From: Oscillospiraceae bacterium
GTDB taxonomy: Bacteria; Bacillota; Clostridia; Oscillospirales; Ruminococcaceae
Reading direction: 5' to 3'
NCBI GenBank assembly: GCA_017848115.1
Contig: JAGAKZ010000011.1
Coordinates: forward strand, 62,001 to 126,000
DNA: 64,000 nucleotides
The notes beneath the pieces are model-generated. The model saw only the letters and a list, made by a program, of their open reading frames with translations, searched no databases and had not been told where the DNA came from. The translations under genes and the position numbers were made by a program. Positions 36,701 to 43,711 of this stretch are shown here, piece after piece (the first letter of the stretch is position 1; the number at the start of each line of letters is the position of its first letter).

Positions 36701-37320
36701 TCATAAATTTTATTTACCGTTTTTGGTATATTTATTTTTTCAAGTGAACTACACCCATAAAACGCTTTTTTATCTATTGTCTCAACATTACTCATGACAA
36801 TGCTTTCCAGTACCGAACAACCTTCAAACAAATTTGAACTTATTATTTTTATGTTTTTTGGAATCTCAATAGATTTAAGTGATGAACAACCTTTAAAAGT
36901 GCCTTCTCCAATATCTGACACACTTTCAGGTAAATCAATTTTCTCTAACCGTGCACAATCAGCAAATACATAATCTCCAATTGCGTCGATACCATCAAGG
37001 ATTTCAACAGACGTGAGAGATACTGCTCCATTAAATGAATTACTTCCAATTCTCTCTACATAATCCCGGATAATTACCTTTTTTATGAGATGCATATACT
37101 TATCCCATGGTGGTTTACTGAATGCGTCATAATCATCCATCACCCCATCACCTCTTATCGTAAGCGTTCCCTCAGATTCAAACGCCCATAAGAGTTCTCC
37201 GCAAGACCCTTCTACTGAAAAACTGGCAAACACAGACTTTTCTTCAAATTGTGACATAACAGACATATTTGTTATTAATACAGCTGCTAACAAAAGTGTC
37301 TTCCATTTCCTTCTCTTCAT
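33751..37320 (-). CDS. Giant secreted LRR - dockerin - PstS-like - RsiV-like domain protein
   Basis: This 1189-residue protein has a signal peptide (1 to about 33), an N-terminal BspA beta segment, and more than ten LRR_5 repeats (to about 490). An internal double dockerin lies at about 510-568 (GDINNDGVVTAADIFDLYKY and FDVKTDGKIDIFDVAKLK). A PstS/periplasmic-binding domain follows (about 582-830; LVFTDMISEQQKKIA, FMVSKDNPVNSLT, IFSGKITNWSEVGG, VVYQRN). The C-terminal DUF3298/RsiV-like domain (about 860-1185; LNYNLIDRSKIEKFSDLF) also forms the ectodomain of the adjacent anti-sigma-like protein. GGAGG is spaced for ATG 37320; ATG 37335 lies upstream of that site. The domain order is unfamiliar to me. 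Likely role: extracellular sensing or capture linked to the neighbouring sigma pathway. Confidence 0.8.
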   Translation of the reverse strand: MKRRKWKTLLLAAVLITNMSVMSQFEEKSVFASFSVEGSCGELLWAFESEGTLTIRGDGVMDDYDAFSKPPWDKYMHLIKKVIIRDYVERIGSNSFNGAVSLTSVEILDGIDAIGDYVFADCARLEKIDLPESVSDIGEGTFKGCSSLKSIEIPKNIKIISSNLFEGCSVLESIVMSNVETIDKKAFYGCSSLEKINIPKTVNKIYDAAFEGCSSLKNIFIPDKVTSISNDLFRGCSSLEELNLHDNVKQIGSKVIFGCKKIKEVSIPAQTVEIDDDAFDGSFLSSVTVDKENMEYENIGSVLFNKGVTKLIYYPPEANIERYYVPDRVRTINKVGNKYLKELILPRYIDVLEKGVFDNCSSLKTLDISENITKIEDINCESLESIYVSPTNSNYASVDGVLFNKEKTKLIKYPASKKETSYAILDGVESIDHGAFGDEKYIEKLTVPESLKEFYKNNYLSSYFHSLTDVYYAGNKNDWEKIHGTEDLYENINLHFCKDEYYNESEGLRGDINNDGVVTAADIFDLYKYLVGNGRGIEYSEYRFDVKTDGKIDIFDVAKLKLALMNDITLWDNTNMPKMDGNFSAVPLETVLKADMLGISCSQATDFVSHNKSNESFELLLSGENDLVFTDMISEQQKKIASDAGVELIFTPVAKEGLVFMVSKDNPVNSLTQEQIRDIFSGKITNWSEVGGNNKEIVVYQRNSDSLSQNYMTKFMNGYSLADVPKSQCFTTISMLTSKVAANNNSSLAIGYTVYSNAAKMLENMENVKFISVDGIKPSNETISDNSYPLLNDMYILYTNEASEETVKFTQWAVSKEGQQLVLEGGYIPAGQTDISDASEVYVSKGTGKEKAKDYIPSTKYSTYSDTDCLGIDFLKDKEFESVINSDISKAVKIVKEKYDIEQTALSVEIINGYMSVVIYDDAKSYKAKDTEKLAILNYNLIDRSKIEKFSDLFYKGIDYVPIINENVCIQLSDNIDVKTGFGYLTGEVDKFTLSHIFIDRDDIHYVDYTSYYTPDYMVTGEYFDISTLVELEDIEECDYLEWNIVNVEKDGVKRQWIEGSRFHTVEEIEMHQKIYDKIYEDAMKRQEDPENPERIIIKTSDTRFNVLYVNNHEGSVGQKYNMYDPQTGERVYISDILGDDFKGYDEGENYLEDINLGTNIVKIYTNKGMVERVIFPDKLNRKYIKKLL

Positions 37321-37546
37321 TTTTTCCTCCAACATTTTTTAGTAAAATAATATTTTTCTTGAATATTCAACTTCTCACAATCATAATAAAAAAATATATT
37401 ATCTTCATTTCATGTTACACTTATGCTCAAAGTTTTTTTTAATATCTGACATATCCAAAAATTTTATCACATAATTATTTCTCATAAAAAATGTTTCCTC
37501 ATATCCCCTTAAGATTTAAAATAATATTAAAAATCCACATAAAGTT

Positions 37547-37575
37547 ATTATAACACAAAACGAGTTTCAAAACAA
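37547..37575 (-). promoter_or_regulatory. Promoter of the giant LRR-dockerin gene
   Basis: TTGTTT (37570-37575), 17 bases, TATAAT (37547-37552) on the minus strand, leaving a leader of about 220 bases. Confidence 0.55.
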
Positions 37576-38015
37576 AGACTTTTAGAAATTTTCATTTTTT
37601 TAATCGCTCAAATATCATTTCACCTAAAGCACTACTAAAATATATTTACATTTTTAACCTATACTATTTTTCTCGTGACACTTTGTTATTGTTACGTCCA
37701 TAAAAATTTAGCCATATTATTATCTGTAATATCTGATTTTTTTAATTTATATTTTTAAGATGCATTTTACAAATTATAATAGTCAAGTGTACTAATATAA
37801 ATCACCTCCGTTTTTGCAACATAAACCACTACATCTGTTAATGCTCTATTATGTTGCTAAAAATAAATTTTCTGTTACTATTTCTCATATTCTCTCCTTT
37901 CATTAGCGTCATATTTTTAAAACAATATTTTTTCCTTAAATATCGTTTCATAATAAAAGACAGAATAAAAATAAAAAGGTTACAAGTTTTTTTAAAAAAT
38001 TTTTTAATAAAAATA
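37576..38015. other. AT-rich gene-free stretch with an orphan ribosome site and inverted repeat
   Basis: No convincing gene is present; a plus-strand frame at 37851-38063 has a composition expected of random AT-rich DNA. On the minus strand a nine-base inverted repeat (37816-37824 with 37850-37858) is followed by a near-perfect ribosome site GGAGGTGAT (37801-37809). The only frame after it is a 14-codon one from a TTG 14 bases away. It may be the remains of a small gene or leader peptide. Confidence 0.4.
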
Positions 38016-38058
38016 AAACAGCAGAAAAAAACAGTTTATCACGTTTTTTCTGCTGTTT
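38016..38058 (-). terminator. Terminator of the lysine operon
   Basis: AAACAGCAGAAAAAA pairs with TTTTTTCTGCTGTTT (15 pairs) just after the dapB stop. The stem's own A and T runs make it work in either direction. Confidence 0.8.
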
Positions 38059-38067
38059 ATTAATTTA

Positions 38068-38826
38068 TTAAAGTTCTTTTAAAACATCTGACATATCATA
38101 AATACCTGCTGTACGATTTTTGATAAATACGGCTGCATTTATCGAACCAACAGCAAATACTGATCTTGATGCTGCACTGTGTGATAAAGTAATAACTTCA
38201 TCTTTTCCGGCAAATATAACTTCGTGTTCGCCTACTATTGTACCGCCTCTTACTGCATGAATGCCTATTTCTTTCTTTTCACGTTTCTTGCGCTGTGAAT
38301 GTCTGTCATAGACATACTGCTTTGTGTTATCAAATGTTTCATTGATACCGTTCGCGATCATAAGTGCTGTACCGCTTGGCGCATCAATTTTCTGATTATG
38401 ATGTTTTTCGATGATTTCGATGTCAAACTGCTCGCCTAAAAATGCTGCTGCTTTCTTTGAAAGTTCAACGAGAAGATTTATCCCCATTGACATATTCCAT
38501 GAGAAAAATACAGGTATCTGTGAAGATGCAGCTGTTATTTTCGCCATCTGTTCTTCGTTGTACCCTGTAGTTGCAAGCACAACCGGTACACCATTTGTAA
38601 GACAGTATGAAAGCAGGTTATCAAGTGAAGCAGGATTTGAATAATCTATGATTACATCAGGCTTTTCGGGAAGCTCTGACGGTAAAGAAACTATAGGAAA
38701 ATCAGCATATGATTCTGTAAAAACGTCAATACCACCGATAACCTTACAGTCTTCTCTCTCGCTTACGCAAGAATAGATCATCTTGCCCATTTTGCCGTTT
38801 GCACCGCAAATAACAATGTTTGTCAT
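38068..38826 (-). CDS. dapB: 4-hydroxy-tetrahydrodipicolinate reductase
   Basis: The 252-residue protein has the Rossmann motif CGANGKMGKMI at the N-terminus, VLATTGYNEEQ, and the catalytic/substrate segment EIIEKHHNQKIDAPSGTA with the family His-His and Lys. It makes tetrahydrodipicolinate for lysine and diaminopimelate. It is the third gene of asd-dapA-dapB, 20 bases after dapA, and is closed by a terminator. Confidence 0.96.
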   Translation of the reverse strand: MTNIVICGANGKMGKMIYSCVSEREDCKVIGGIDVFTESYADFPIVSLPSELPEKPDVIIDYSNPASLDNLLSYCLTNGVPVVLATTGYNEEQMAKITAASSQIPVFFSWNMSMGINLLVELSKKAAAFLGEQFDIEIIEKHHNQKIDAPSGTALMIANGINETFDNTKQYVYDRHSQRKKREKKEIGIHAVRGGTIVGEHEVIFAGKDEVITLSHSAASRSVFAVGSINAAVFIKNRTAGIYDMSDVLKEL

Positions 38827-38846
38827 ATTTTTTAATCCCTTCGGTT

Positions 38847-39737
38847 TTATTTTATAAGGTTATGTGCTCTCATAGAATCAGCAAGCTTCTTTGCATTGTC
38901 CTCACTCATAGGATACAGAGGCATTCTGCATTCACCGCTCGGAATTCCCATAAGGTTCATAGCCTTCTTTACCGGTATCGGATTTACTTCTATGAAAAGA
39001 TTGTTTATAAGTTCAAGATATTCGATCTGCATCTTTGTAGCTGCTGCAACATTGTTTTCAAGACAGTATGCTGTCATCTGATGTGTCTGAGCAGGCATTA
39101 TATTTGAAAGAACAGATATAACACCAATACCGCCAAGAGCCATAAGAGGAACTATCTGATCATCATTTCCGCTGTAAACATCAAGCATATCACCACATTC
39201 AGCGATAAGCTGTGCAACATAGCTCATATTTCCGCTTGCTTCTTTTACAGCAACTATATTTTTATGCTTTGCAAGTTCCTTGTAAGTATCAATTGCTATA
39301 TTAACACCTGTTCTTCCGGGGATATTGTAAAGAATAATCGGAATATTTACGCTGTCTGCTATTGCATTGAAATGAGCAACAAGGCCTCTCTGAGTTGTTT
39401 TATTATAATAAGGTGTAACCAGGAGAAGTCCGTCAGCACCAACTTCCTCTGCCTTTTGTGAAAGCTCTATTGCGTACTTTGTGTCATTACTTCCTGTACC
39501 TGCGATAACAGGAACTCTCTTGGCTGTCTTTTCAACAGTAAATCTTATACATTCGATATGTTCTTCATCTGTCATTGTTGAAGATTCACCTGTTGTTCCG
39601 CATACGATTATTGCGTCTGTACCGTTTTCAATCTGAAAATCTATATTTTTTCCGAACTGTTCAAAATTTATAGATCCATCTTCATTCATAGGTGTAATGA
39701 TAGCTACGCCTGCACCTGTAAATATGGTATTCTTCAT
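38847..39737 (-). CDS. dapA: 4-hydroxy-tetrahydrodipicolinate synthase
   Basis: The 296-residue TIM-barrel enzyme has the pyruvate-site CGTTGESSTM, the YYNKTTQRG segment with the catalytic Tyr, and the Schiff-base lysine in VAVKEASGN. It condenses aspartate semialdehyde with pyruvate, the first committed step to lysine. It lies 35 bases after asd under the lysine riboswitch. Confidence 0.96.
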   Translation of the reverse strand: MKNTIFTGAGVAIITPMNEDGSINFEQFGKNIDFQIENGTDAIIVCGTTGESSTMTDEEHIECIRFTVEKTAKRVPVIAGTGSNDTKYAIELSQKAEEVGADGLLLVTPYYNKTTQRGLVAHFNAIADSVNIPIILYNIPGRTGVNIAIDTYKELAKHKNIVAVKEASGNMSYVAQLIAECGDMLDVYSGNDDQIVPLMALGGIGVISVLSNIMPAQTHQMTAYCLENNVAAATKMQIEYLELINNLFIEVNPIPVKKAMNLMGIPSGECRMPLYPMSEDNAKKLADSMRAHNLIK

Positions 39738-39772
39738 AAACTTTCCTCCTTTACTGAATTTAATTTGAGTTA

Positions 39773-40852
39773 TCAGTCAAAGTATCCCTTAGCAGCGAGA
39801 AGTTCAGCAAGAAGTACAGCACCGCCTGCAGCACCTCTTAATGTGTTGTGTGAAAGGCATACAAACTTGTAGTCATACTGTGTATCTTCTCTGAGACGAC
39901 CAGCTGTTACAGCCATACCACCTTCAAGGTCTCTGTCAAGCTTAGCCTGTGGACGATTGTCTTCTTCAAAATAGTTTATAAACTGCTTTGGAGCGTGTGG
40001 AAGTTCAAGCTTCTGTGGTTCGCCTGCAAATTCCTTCCAGCAGTTGAGGATTTCTTCCTTTGACGGCTTGTTTTCAAATGATACGAAAACAGCAGCTGTA
40101 TGACCATCTGAAACCGGAACTCTGAGGCACTGTGTTGTGATTGAAGGTGACTGAGCCTTTACGATCTTACCGTTTTCGATAGTACCCCATACCTTGAGTG
40201 GTTCCTGTTCAGACTTTTCTTCTTCTCCGCCGATGTAAGGGATAAGGTTATCTACCATTTCAGGCCATGTTTCAAATGTCTTTCCTGCACCTGAAATTGC
40301 CTGGTAAGTACAAGCGAGAACGTTCTTGATACCGAACTTTTTAAGTGGGTGAAGCGCCGGAACATAACTCTGGATAGAGCAGTTTGATTTAACAGCGATA
40401 AAGCCCTTCTTTGTACCAAGTCTTTCTCTCTGTGACTTGATTATTTCAAGATGTTCAGGGTTGATTTCAGGTACTACCATCGGAACGTCATCTGTAAATC
40501 TGTGAGCTGAGTTGTTTGATACTACAGGGCATTCTGCCTTTGCGTATGCTTCTTCAAGAGCTTTTATTTCATCTTTGTTCATGTCAACAGCACAGAAAAC
40601 AAAATCAACCATAGAAGCGATTTCTTCTATATCAGCTGTTGCATCAAAAAGAACCATGTCTTTCATTTTTTCAGGCATAGGTGTTTTCATTGCCCATCTG
40701 CTGCCTGCTGCTTCTTCATATGTTTTTCCTTTTGAACGAGGTGAAGCTGCGAGAGCCTTTACATTAAACCAAGGATGATCTTCAAGAAGTGTTGCAAACC
40801 TCTGTCCTACCATACCTGTAGCACCAATGATACCTACGTTATACTGTTTCAT
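39773..40852 (-). CDS. asd: Aspartate-semialdehyde dehydrogenase
   Basis: The 359-residue protein begins with the Rossmann motif VGIIGATGMVGQRF and has the catalytic Cys in VKSNCSIQSYVPAL and a conserved His in RVPVSDGHTAAV. Its length and sequence fit the class shared with archaea and some Firmicutes rather than the ~340-residue E. coli type. It reduces aspartyl phosphate for lysine, threonine and methionine synthesis. It is the first gene of the operon, directly after the riboswitch terminator. Confidence 0.94.
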   Translation of the reverse strand: MKQYNVGIIGATGMVGQRFATLLEDHPWFNVKALAASPRSKGKTYEEAAGSRWAMKTPMPEKMKDMVLFDATADIEEIASMVDFVFCAVDMNKDEIKALEEAYAKAECPVVSNNSAHRFTDDVPMVVPEINPEHLEIIKSQRERLGTKKGFIAVKSNCSIQSYVPALHPLKKFGIKNVLACTYQAISGAGKTFETWPEMVDNLIPYIGGEEEKSEQEPLKVWGTIENGKIVKAQSPSITTQCLRVPVSDGHTAAVFVSFENKPSKEEILNCWKEFAGEPQKLELPHAPKQFINYFEEDNRPQAKLDRDLEGGMAVTAGRLREDTQYDYKFVCLSHNTLRGAAGGAVLLAELLAAKGYFD

Positions 40853-40894
40853 AAAAATAAACCTCCATTAAAATAAAAACTGATATATTAGATA

Positions 40895-40928
40895 TAAAAA
40901 AACCGGTATCTGTTAATAAGTTACCGGC
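40895..40928 (-). terminator. Riboswitch-controlled terminator before asd
   Basis: On the minus strand CCGGTA and TACCGG pair around a 13-base loop and are followed by seven T. It lies between the lysine aptamer and asd, the expression platform expected for an OFF switch. Confidence 0.8.
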
Positions 40929-40999
40929 TCATCAGTCAATATAACAAGAAAATATTGATATAGTACATACTCCGTTTTTAACATAAAACAAAGAAAACT

Positions 41000-41172
41000 A
41001 TACCGATAGCCCTCCATCATACCGAATGATGACAGTTATATGCCTTTTTGACATATACCCAGGATAAACTTTACCAGAGAATATCCTTCGGCGATATCGC
41101 CTTTCGTGAATGCTCATAACGGAATGGTTTTCCTTGCAGACACTACTCATCTCAACCGCACCTCTACCTGCT
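41000..41172 (-). promoter_or_regulatory. Lysine riboswitch (L box)
   Basis: Read on the minus strand, the leader holds the conserved L-box blocks in order: AGGTAGAGGTGCGG and GAGTAG near the 5' end, GGCGATATCGCCGAAGG in the middle, and ACTGTCAT followed by TGGAGGGCTATC at the 3' end. GGTAG at the 5' side pairs with CTATC at the 3' side as P1. A terminator at 40895-40928 follows. Lysine binding should stop transcription of asd-dapA-dapB. Confidence 0.93.
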
Positions 41173-41177
41173 AATAA

Positions 41178-41206
41178 TGATAACACGTTTATAGTCATGT
41201 TGTCAA
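41178..41206 (-). promoter_or_regulatory. Promoter of the lysine riboswitch operon
   Basis: TTGACA (41201-41206) with TTATCA (41178-41183, 17-base spacer) or TATCAT (18-base spacer) on the minus strand. The start site would fall at about 41170, at the edge of the aptamer. From 41207 to 41347 I see nothing else. Confidence 0.65.
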
Positions 41207-41347
41207 CAGTTTTTTTATATTTTATGCAGAAAAAATCTTCAGTGTGAATTTTTTAATGATTTTTTATAATATCGATTGTCTGTTTCTTTGTTTAATACCT
41301 TTGTCAAGTGGGGTTATACTATAGGGTACACTGCAGAATTACAAAAG

Positions 41348-41569
41348 CTATAAACTTAAAGCAAGATTTTCTATTTCTTCTACAGTAAGACCTGTTGCCA
41401 CAGATATATTTTCATATGACAATAACCCCATTTTTATGAGTGTAGTAGCTGTTTGATACTTATTTTCTCTTCTTCCTTCCTCTCTTCCTTCTTCTCTTCC
41501 TTCCTCTCTTCCAATCATTTTACCTTCAATTATACCATCCATTCGGATATCCTGTATTGCTTTGCACAT
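41348..41569 (-). CDS. Candidate internal RpnS-like antitoxin within the Rpn gene
   Basis: Inside the Rpn frame GGGGAG (41577-41582) is followed after seven bases by ATG 41569, with a further ATG at 41575. Starting there gives a 73-residue protein (MCKAIQDIRMDGIIEGKMIG...) that includes the GREE repeats and the C-terminal helices. This matches the gene-within-gene antitoxin known from E. coli Rpn systems, where the short product blocks the nuclease. An extended -10-like TGGTATAAT also lies within this segment. Expression is not shown by sequence alone. Confidence 0.6.
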   Translation of the reverse strand: MCKAIQDIRMDGIIEGKMIGREEGREEGREEGRRENKYQTATTLIKMGLLSYENISVATGLTVEEIENLALSL

Positions 41570-42337
41570 ATTCATGCTCCCCTTTCCTTGTGATATATCA
41601 AGTTTGGAATTCGTTACCACATTGATAGTCATTGCCGTTTCAATATCAACATTATGAAATGCTTTATCTTCTGTAGTAACTTTAAGTAATTTTTCTTTAT
41701 CCTTACAGTATTTTATATACTTCAATACTTCTCGAAGACCTGTATGAAATTTATCAAATTCTTCATCAGAAATTTCGTTTGGCGCAATAAGACGAATCCG
41801 ATAATCCTGTACATTTTTTGAAATGTCTTTATGTTCTATTCTCATCATCTCATGCAACGATTTTGGTGCATCCCAATCTTTCTCACCAAAATATATTACA
41901 AGTGTTATAACAGGTATCAGAATATCTGTTTTATTCCAACCGCTTAACCACTCCGATTTTGTTTGTTTTACGTCTTTTTCATTTCTATGCTTCTTCTTCA
42001 TTGCCTCAGTTTGTGAGTTTAACTGTAATGCATCATAAAGCATTACTCTCACAGGCATTGTATAATCTATTTCTGACTGATTTTCTATCCCCAGTATCAG
42101 ATACGCTGTTTCTCCGTCTGACATCGCTGTCATCATCTTTAGAACATCTCTGTGTTTCTGAACAGCTCCACTTGTACTGTCTGCCATAAACGGAAGTGCT
42201 ATTTCTGTTGTATCAAGTTCATGTAACTGTTCCGGTTTTATACGTTCTTCACCGTTATACAAAATAAAATTAAATGCATCTGCAAAACGTGATGCGTCTT
42301 CCATATATTTTTTTGTTATTGCGTCTTTTTCTGCCAT
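41348..42337 (-). CDS. Rpn family PD-(D/E)XK nuclease (recombination-promoting nuclease / putative transposase)
   Basis: The 329-residue protein matches the Rpn/PDDEXK_2 family: an N-terminal nuclease core with ELDTTEIALPF, YLILGIENQSEIDYTMPVR (the I-x-x-E-N-Q-S segment carrying the catalytic Glu) and LYFG-like VIYFGEKDWDAP. A variable C-terminal region contains three GREE tetrapeptide repeats (about 274-285). AGGAAA spacing favours ATG 42337 over 42355. E. coli Rpn proteins are DNA-cleaving anti-phage toxins controlled by a short C-terminal protein made from an internal start. Such a start exists here (41348-41569). The gene stands alone with its own promoter. Confidence 0.85.
   Translation of the reverse strand: MAEKDAITKKYMEDASRFADAFNFILYNGEERIKPEQLHELDTTEIALPFMADSTSGAVQKHRDVLKMMTAMSDGETAYLILGIENQSEIDYTMPVRVMLYDALQLNSQTEAMKKKHRNEKDVKQTKSEWLSGWNKTDILIPVITLVIYFGEKDWDAPKSLHEMMRIEHKDISKNVQDYRIRLIAPNEISDEEFDKFHTGLREVLKYIKYCKDKEKLLKVTTEDKAFHNVDIETAMTINVVTNSKLDISQGKGSMNMCKAIQDIRMDGIIEGKMIGREEGREEGREEGRRENKYQTATTLIKMGLLSYENISVATGLTVEEIENLALSL
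41477..41512 (-). repeat. Three 12-base tandem repeats encoding GREE
   Basis: GGAAGAGAGGAA-type units repeat three times in frame, differing by single bases, near the end of the Rpn gene. A fourth partial unit follows. Such repeats can expand or contract by slippage without frameshift. Confidence 0.85.
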
Positions 42338-42374
42338 ATCGTTGTTTCCTTCCATGTTGTCTTTATTTAATTTT

Positions 42375-42404
42375 ATTATACCACCATTTATATATAAAAA
42401 TCAA
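42375..42404 (-). promoter_or_regulatory. Promoter of the Rpn gene
   Basis: TTGATT (42399-42404), 18 bases ending TGG, TATAAT (42375-42380) on the minus strand, with an extended -10. Confidence 0.6.
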
Positions 42405-42569
42405 GCCTTAACTGGAATATAATTATAATTTATTTCAAATTTTACACATAAAATTAAAGAAAAACATATTATCTATAGCAACCAAAGTGAAAATTTGTAA
42501 TAAAAATTTACTTTAAATCAACAGAAAATAAAATTTCTTTTAAAAAGCATATACAAATGTCTGAAAATC

Positions 42570-42578
42570 TGTTATAAT
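42570..42578 (+). promoter_or_regulatory. Extended -10 promoter before queA
   Basis: TGTTATAAT at 42570-42578 fits an extended -10; no good -35 is visible. It would start a leader of about 80 bases. From 42405 to 42569 the DNA is AT-rich and I see no feature. Confidence 0.5.
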
Positions 42579-42590
42579 AAATTTGTATGT

Positions 42591-42660
42591 GCGTTATTTC
42601 TTCGCAGTGTTATAACGCCCGGATTTTTTCAAAATACAATTCTGCGGGAAACGGAGAAGT
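42591..42660 (+). promoter_or_regulatory. queA leader able to form an H-type pseudoknot
   Basis: GCGTTAT (42591-42597) pairs perfectly with ATAACGC (42612-42618). The loop sequence TTCGCAG (42601-42607) pairs with CTGCGGG (42642-42648; five Watson-Crick and two G-U pairs). The second stem ends five bases before the GGAGAAG ribosome site (42653-42659). preQ1 riboswitches are H-type pseudoknots that often precede queuosine genes, but I do not see the preQ1-I consensus, so the class is unassigned. Confidence 0.45.
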
Positions 42661-42668
42661 TCACATTA

Positions 42669-43694
42669 ATGAATACATCTGATTTTTATTATGATCTGCC
42701 GGAAGAACTTATAGCACAGACTCCGGTTGAACCAAGAAATCACTCCAGAATGATGGTACTTTCCAGGGAAACAGGAAATACAGAACATAAACATTTTTTT
42801 GATCTTCCGAAATATCTGAAAAAAGGAGATCTGCTTATTCTGAATGATTCAAGAGTACTGCCTGCAAGGCTTTACGGTACAAAAGAACCGACAGGTGCGG
42901 CAATCGAATTTCTTTTGCTCGAACAAAAAGGTGATAAAACATGGGAAATCATCTGTAAACCCGGAAGAAAAGCAAGAGAAGGCGCGCAGTTCACTTTTGG
43001 AAACGGAAAACTCAGAGCTACTGTTACCGAAGTAAAAGAAGACGGAAACAGAATAGTAAAGTTTGAATGTGAAGGAAATATTTTCTCAGTACTTGAGGAA
43101 ATCGGTCAGATGCCACTCCCCCCATACATAACAGCAAAACTCGAAAACAAGGAACGTTATCAGACAGTTTATTCAAAAGAACTCGGTTCGGCAGCGGCAC
43201 CGACAGCAGGACTTCACTTTACACCCGAAATGCTTGAGGAACTTAAAGAAATGGGTGTAAATATCGGTTATGTCACATTGCACGTGGGGCTTGGAACTTT
43301 CAGACCTGTAAAGGTAGATAATGTCCTTGAACACAAAATGCACAGCGAACACTATCACCTGCCCGCCCAAACCGCAGAACTTATAAAACAGACAAAGCAA
43401 AACGGTGGCAGAGTTATTTCAGTCGGAACAACATCGTGCCGTACCGTAGAAAGTGTTGCTACTTTTTACGATGAAATAAAAGAAGCTGACGGATATACCG
43501 ACATATTTATTTATCCCGGATACAAATTCAAAATCCTTGACGGTCTTATTACAAATTTTCATCTTCCCGAAAGCACATTGATCATGCTCGTCTCCGCTTT
43601 TTACGGATACGACAGAACAATGGCTGCCTATAAAAAAGCTGTTGAAGAAAAATACAGATTTTTCAGTTTCGGGGATTCTATGATGATTATTTAG
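42669..43694 (+). CDS. queA: S-adenosylmethionine:tRNA ribosyltransferase-isomerase
   Basis: The 341-residue protein has the QueA hallmarks [18 protein letters not shown] at the N-terminus, [34 protein letters not shown] and [17 protein letters not shown]. It moves ribose from SAM onto preQ1 in tRNA to give epoxyqueuosine. It is followed 18 bases later by tgt, which inserts preQ1, so the operon carries two consecutive queuosine steps. Confidence 0.96.
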   Translation: MNTSDFYYDLPEELIAQTPVEPRNHSRMMVLSRETGNTEHKHFFDLPKYLKKGDLLILNDSRVLPARLYGTKEPTGAAIEFLLLEQKGDKTWEIICKPGRKAREGAQFTFGNGKLRATVTEVKEDGNRIVKFECEGNIFSVLEEIGQMPLPPYITAKLENKERYQTVYSKELGSAAAPTAGLHFTPEMLEELKEMGVNIGYVTLHVGLGTFRPVKVDNVLEHKMHSEHYHLPAQTAELIKQTKQNGGRVISVGTTSCRTVESVATFYDEIKEADGYTDIFIYPGYKFKILDGLITNFHLPESTLIMLVSAFYGYDRTMAAYKKAVEEKYRFFSFGDSMMII

Positions 43695-43711
43695 TCAGAA
43701 AGGAAAAACTT

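Noticed and set aside
37851-38063. Plus-strand frame of 70 codons rich in Phe, Ile and Lys
   Set aside because: Its composition is that of random AT-rich DNA, it has no ribosome site, and its end overlaps the dapB terminator.
41348-42337. Active transposon, since the family is often labelled putative transposase
   Set aside because: There are no terminal inverted repeats or target duplications around it; the Rpn nuclease reading fits better.
42579-42668. Canonical preQ1-I riboswitch before queA
   Set aside because: The short conserved core and A-rich tail of preQ1-I are not visible; only the pseudoknot potential is reported.
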